A stretch of DNA of 64,000 nt from Pelodera strongyloides (taxonomy: Eukaryota > Nematoda > Chromadorea > Rhabditida > Rhabditidae). The notes under the pieces were generated by a model, which was not told where the DNA came from, did not search any database, and was given only the letters and a program-made list of their open reading frames with translations. Location: the NCBI GenBank assembly GCA_036852015.1, contig JAANDG010000675.1, forward strand, positions 1-64,000, in the 5' to 3' direction. A program made the translations under genes and the position numbers. Shown one piece after another: positions 60,852 through 64,000 of this stretch; the stretch's first letter is position 1; each line of letters opens with the position of its first letter.

Positions 60852-63800
60852 ATGAAAAGATTTTTGGATCAGGCAGGCGACGAAACCTACAACCCCAAAA
60901 CTTTGAAAGGTAAGTATATTGAAATATTTTTCTCTAAGACATGGTTAATAACACTCGTTTCAGTAACCCTTCTGTGATAGAGCAACAATTAACGTTAAAA
61001 ATCGTGTTGATATTGAGGTGCTGCAGAATGATTAGGAATAAACTGTTGAACGCCTACACTAACGTGTAGAACCTTATAATGATTTATTTATAACATATAT
61101 GAATGCTGTATTCGGCGTACACCCTTAACACATTTGTTCATTTCCTGTTCATCATTTTATCAGATTGTATGCTATTTTCCCAACATTTTGCAACAAGAGA
61201 TTAGTCTGTGGGATATTATTTTTAAAGATAATAATGGTTAGTATGGGAATTGAAAAGTTATTGTTGATGCATTTTTATAGGCTTACAAACGTTATTGCAG
61301 AGCTCCTTAGCGTAAGAAAGCCAGTTAATAGTGATGTTGCTTGCCGAAACAAAAATGACGGTTCTGCGTCAACATTTCATGGAGGTTCTGGTGAGCAGTC
61401 ATTTTATTAAACAGAAACGAATGGTGGGTGTATCGCCAATGAATGTAGTTGCGATTTAGCTTTTTTGATCTATTTTGTATTTGTTTGTAATGTATCGAAT
61501 AGTATTGACAAGTTTAGGGTTCCCACTATCCAATACAAGTCAAAGTGGTGTATGTTCTGCGGCAACATTTCATGGAGGTTCTGGTGAGCAGTTAGTCGAA
61601 ATTTGGTATTATGAAGACATTAAAATTTATATTAAATATACACGTTTCGTTGTTAGAAAGGCGATAGGCCCAAGCCGTTTTTTTCACGTTATGTATTTTA
61701 CGGCTAAGGGCTGTTTAGTTTATGGAAGTATATAAAATGTAAATTGGACCGAAATAACTAAAAAGGTATCACGGAGATGAAATTAATTATATTGCTCCTA
61801 GGGATGATTAGGCACATCTGCAAATGATTCGTGTATGCGCTTTCCGCGCAATTTATAATGGTATTTTAGACAATTACGCGGATTTCGAAGAAAACGGGTG
61901 TGATACACAGGAAGAAAATCGTTCAGTGCGCGGTAAGAGAAAGAGTATTCACTACGAATATTAAGGAAATTAGGAAATATTGTGTGCTCTGTGTAATTAA
62001 TGGAGTTGGTTGCGATATTGAGGGGGTATTGGGATGTGTAGCTCTAAATGGGTGAAAACCACAGAGCGCACCAGAAACATCTGCTTCTAAATAAAGGCAG
62101 TTAGATAGTTAGGACAGGTCAGTTAGAAGCGGCCTTGAACATGTAAGAGACGCTGGTGCAAATTAAAGTACCTTATTGTTGTACTTATGCTGTAAAAATG
62201 ATAATATCACTGTAAAAATAAGTTCATGTTATTTAGAAGTGGCACCCTCCCTATCAAGACTTTTGCAAGAACTGGAGCCGCAAGCAAAAAGTCCGTGGTC
62301 AGCATTCGACAGTCTTTCTGACGACTTAATTTTGTTCACAATTAAGGTATGTTATTTTGGTGGCATGAGATTTCAAAGATTATATTGTGATTATGTTATG
62401 GGATAAAATAACTGCGGTGTTGTATAAAACAGTAACGTCACTGTGCGGGGTTGTATTAAACAGTAACCTCACGCACTACTACCTATATGCATTTTAGTGT
62501 CTACAGTTCGGGTGGAGCAAGAGACAAATAGAAGAGATTATAGAAATATCAGCGCTTGTCAGGAAGGGAAATCAGAAGATTTTCGCAAGCGATGTGTTTA
62601 GATTAAAGGAAGACCTAGGAAAGGTATGTGTTGAATAACTTCTTTGGATTAATTTTTTTTTACGGATTGTTCGATGGCGTAACTTAAATAGATGGAACAA
62701 AACTGTCGTGTTTCTTAGAAGGGTTTCCTTGTTCCTGTTCTAAATAGTCTTTGTTTGACAGGGTTGTGGTATCGAACAATCTATATATTGTGGAGACTGT
62801 CACTGGAAGCTTTGTAGTGATCGTTCACCATGTATCAACAAGGACTGTTCATCTCGAGGGTTAGTTATTAGCTGCTGACATTATTTAGGGGACAGTGATG
62901 TACCCTAGAAATTCAAAGAAATACAAGAAAAAACATGAACTTGAGCCAAACCTAAACCTTGTATCATAAAAATATATTGCATACTTTAAGTGAAACATTT
63001 AGGTCAGCAAAATTACGAGACGGTGCAATAAGGAATATTGAAATTCACATGCCTGATTTGGAAGCATACGTGAAGGAAGTTCTGCAGAACAATATAGAGG
63101 TAATTTATGTTTCGATTACTGTATCTATTTATGTTTTGTTTATTTGTTGCTTTCTGCTTTGTCTAATGAGTTGGCGAGCATTTTGCGTTTCATGGTTAGC
63201 TGGTTAGCTCGTAGACTAATTTTTTTAGGATGTTCTATCCACACATGAACAATTGCACATGGGAGAGTGTGGTTTGGCGGATGTTTCCTCTTCGGCGTTT
63301 GCACAAGGCCAAGTGGAAACATGGGAAATGTTCCAGCGACGGCATTTGGTAATTCCGATACTGCTAAATACGGATGGAGGAAATTTACCCGGCAACTCAA
63401 GGTTTATATCTATTTAGATATATTTCATTCATATTTCTCGTTTTTAAAGTTATTATTACCAGTAACCGTACCTATTTAAGCTGTAAGCTGTAACTAGTTT
63501 GTTACTTATTCGTTCAGTTTCGTTCATTTTGGTCTAGTGCTCAGTTTCGATAGTTCTATTGCACGTTTTCAATAAGATGTTGTGATTGTGATTGTGATAA
63601 GATCGTTGCTATGTTGTGATTCACTTTAGGTCGGGTTCGGGTATAGTACCGCCGAAGAAACGTGCACCCACACCTCATCCGTCCGGGCAGTTTTCTCAAA
63701 ATGGTATCTTAGATCTTTCATAGGCTTCTTTTATGGCTTGTTATGGAACAACCTAAATTATATGTGCTAGGGTTCCGCTCAGCTGGAAGAACTAGAGTGT

Positions 63801-63930
63801 TTTCTTTCCAGCGTCTGCTAATCCTACTCAACACAGTCAAACCGAGGAAATGACAGCAAATTGTGAACTGGGAAAACATCTAGTTCGGATTTCTCTCGCG
63901 CGAAACCTGACTTCCGAAGAAGAAATACTG
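60852..63930 (+). CDS. Multi-exon gene, 5' part, unknown function
   Basis: Eleven exons fit in phase: 60852-60909, 61301-61390, 61518-61583, 61870-61932, 62237-62346, 62498-62623, 62762-62859, 63003-63099, 63229-63401, 63630-63703 and 63812-63930, which makes 358 codons and continues past the window. Donors are GT(A/G)AGT-like and acceptors end TTTAG or CAG. Residues 1-19 are MKRFLDQAGDETYNPKTLK. Exons 2 and 3 end with copies of (S/A)TFHGGSG. A leucine-rich segment (SLSRLLQELEPQ, SDDLILFTIK) and a basic segment follow. A Cys cluster (CGIEQSIYCGDCHWKLC, then CINKDC) looks like a zinc-binding site. IPILLNTDGG near the exon 9 end faintly recalls the first Asp motif of some TNP2-like transposases. 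That link is weak; it could be a domesticated transposon protein or something unrelated. Confidence 0.72.
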
Positions 63931-63981
63931 GTAAATTGGTTCTTCTGCAGATTCACTTCATCAGTAATTTATCTATTTTAA

Positions 63982-64000
63982 AGCGAAATGCCAGCTCCTT
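63982..64000. mobile_element. TTAA foldback MITE, family A, cut by window end
   Basis: After TTAA (63978-63981) the sequence AGCGAAATGCCAGCTCCTT repeats the start of the element at 11418-11580. It lies in the intron after exon 11 of the plus-strand gene. Confidence 0.75.

Overview
The window looks like nuclear DNA from a nematode. It holds genes made of many short exons, acceptors ending TTTAG or TTTCAG, an HNF4-type nuclear receptor of the class that expanded in nematodes, a metazoan PGAM5, a eukaryotic tRNA-Lys and many palindromic TTAA-flanked elements. The species could not be named. Start codons, exon borders and phases were checked by hand; no expression or homology data were available.

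Layout. (1) 1.3-5.1 kb, minus strand: a complete nine-exon PGAM5 gene (288 residues) whose introns carry a 43-bp tandem repeat, a foldback element and a dispersed repeat. (2) 5.4-12 kb: tandem and dispersed repeats, including a palindromic tRNA-SINE insertion with a 9-bp target duplication and two short Helitrons. (3) 12.9-18.2 kb, minus strand: an HNF4-like nuclear receptor with both DNA-binding zinc fingers and a full ligand-binding domain, plus three phase-0 exons that could add a proline-rich F domain. (4) 18.2-48.3 kb: no convincing gene. This part holds a 3.7-kb satellite with a ~129-bp unit, GA/CT-rich blocks, GC-rich arrays, Helitrons and at least six kinds of foldback element. (5) 48.3-57 kb: a 23-bp minisatellite of about 38 units that runs into the first exon of a small two-exon gene, a head-to-head Helitron pair, a small three-exon gene, a tRNA-Lys and an hAT-like MITE with a perfect 8-bp target duplication. 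(6) 57.9-64 kb: two divergent genes whose ATGs lie 169 bp apart. The minus-strand gene contains about ten tandem copies of one ~90-nt exon plus ~90-nt intron. The plus-strand gene has at least eleven phase-consistent exons and continues past the window.

Most worth a second look are the exon array at 58.2-60.5 kb, the minisatellite that repeats an acceptor-like TTGTCAG up to a coding start, and the SINE palindrome. PGAM5 and the receptor are ordinary single-copy-type genes; nothing in the sequence joins them into an operon or a pathway with the other genes.
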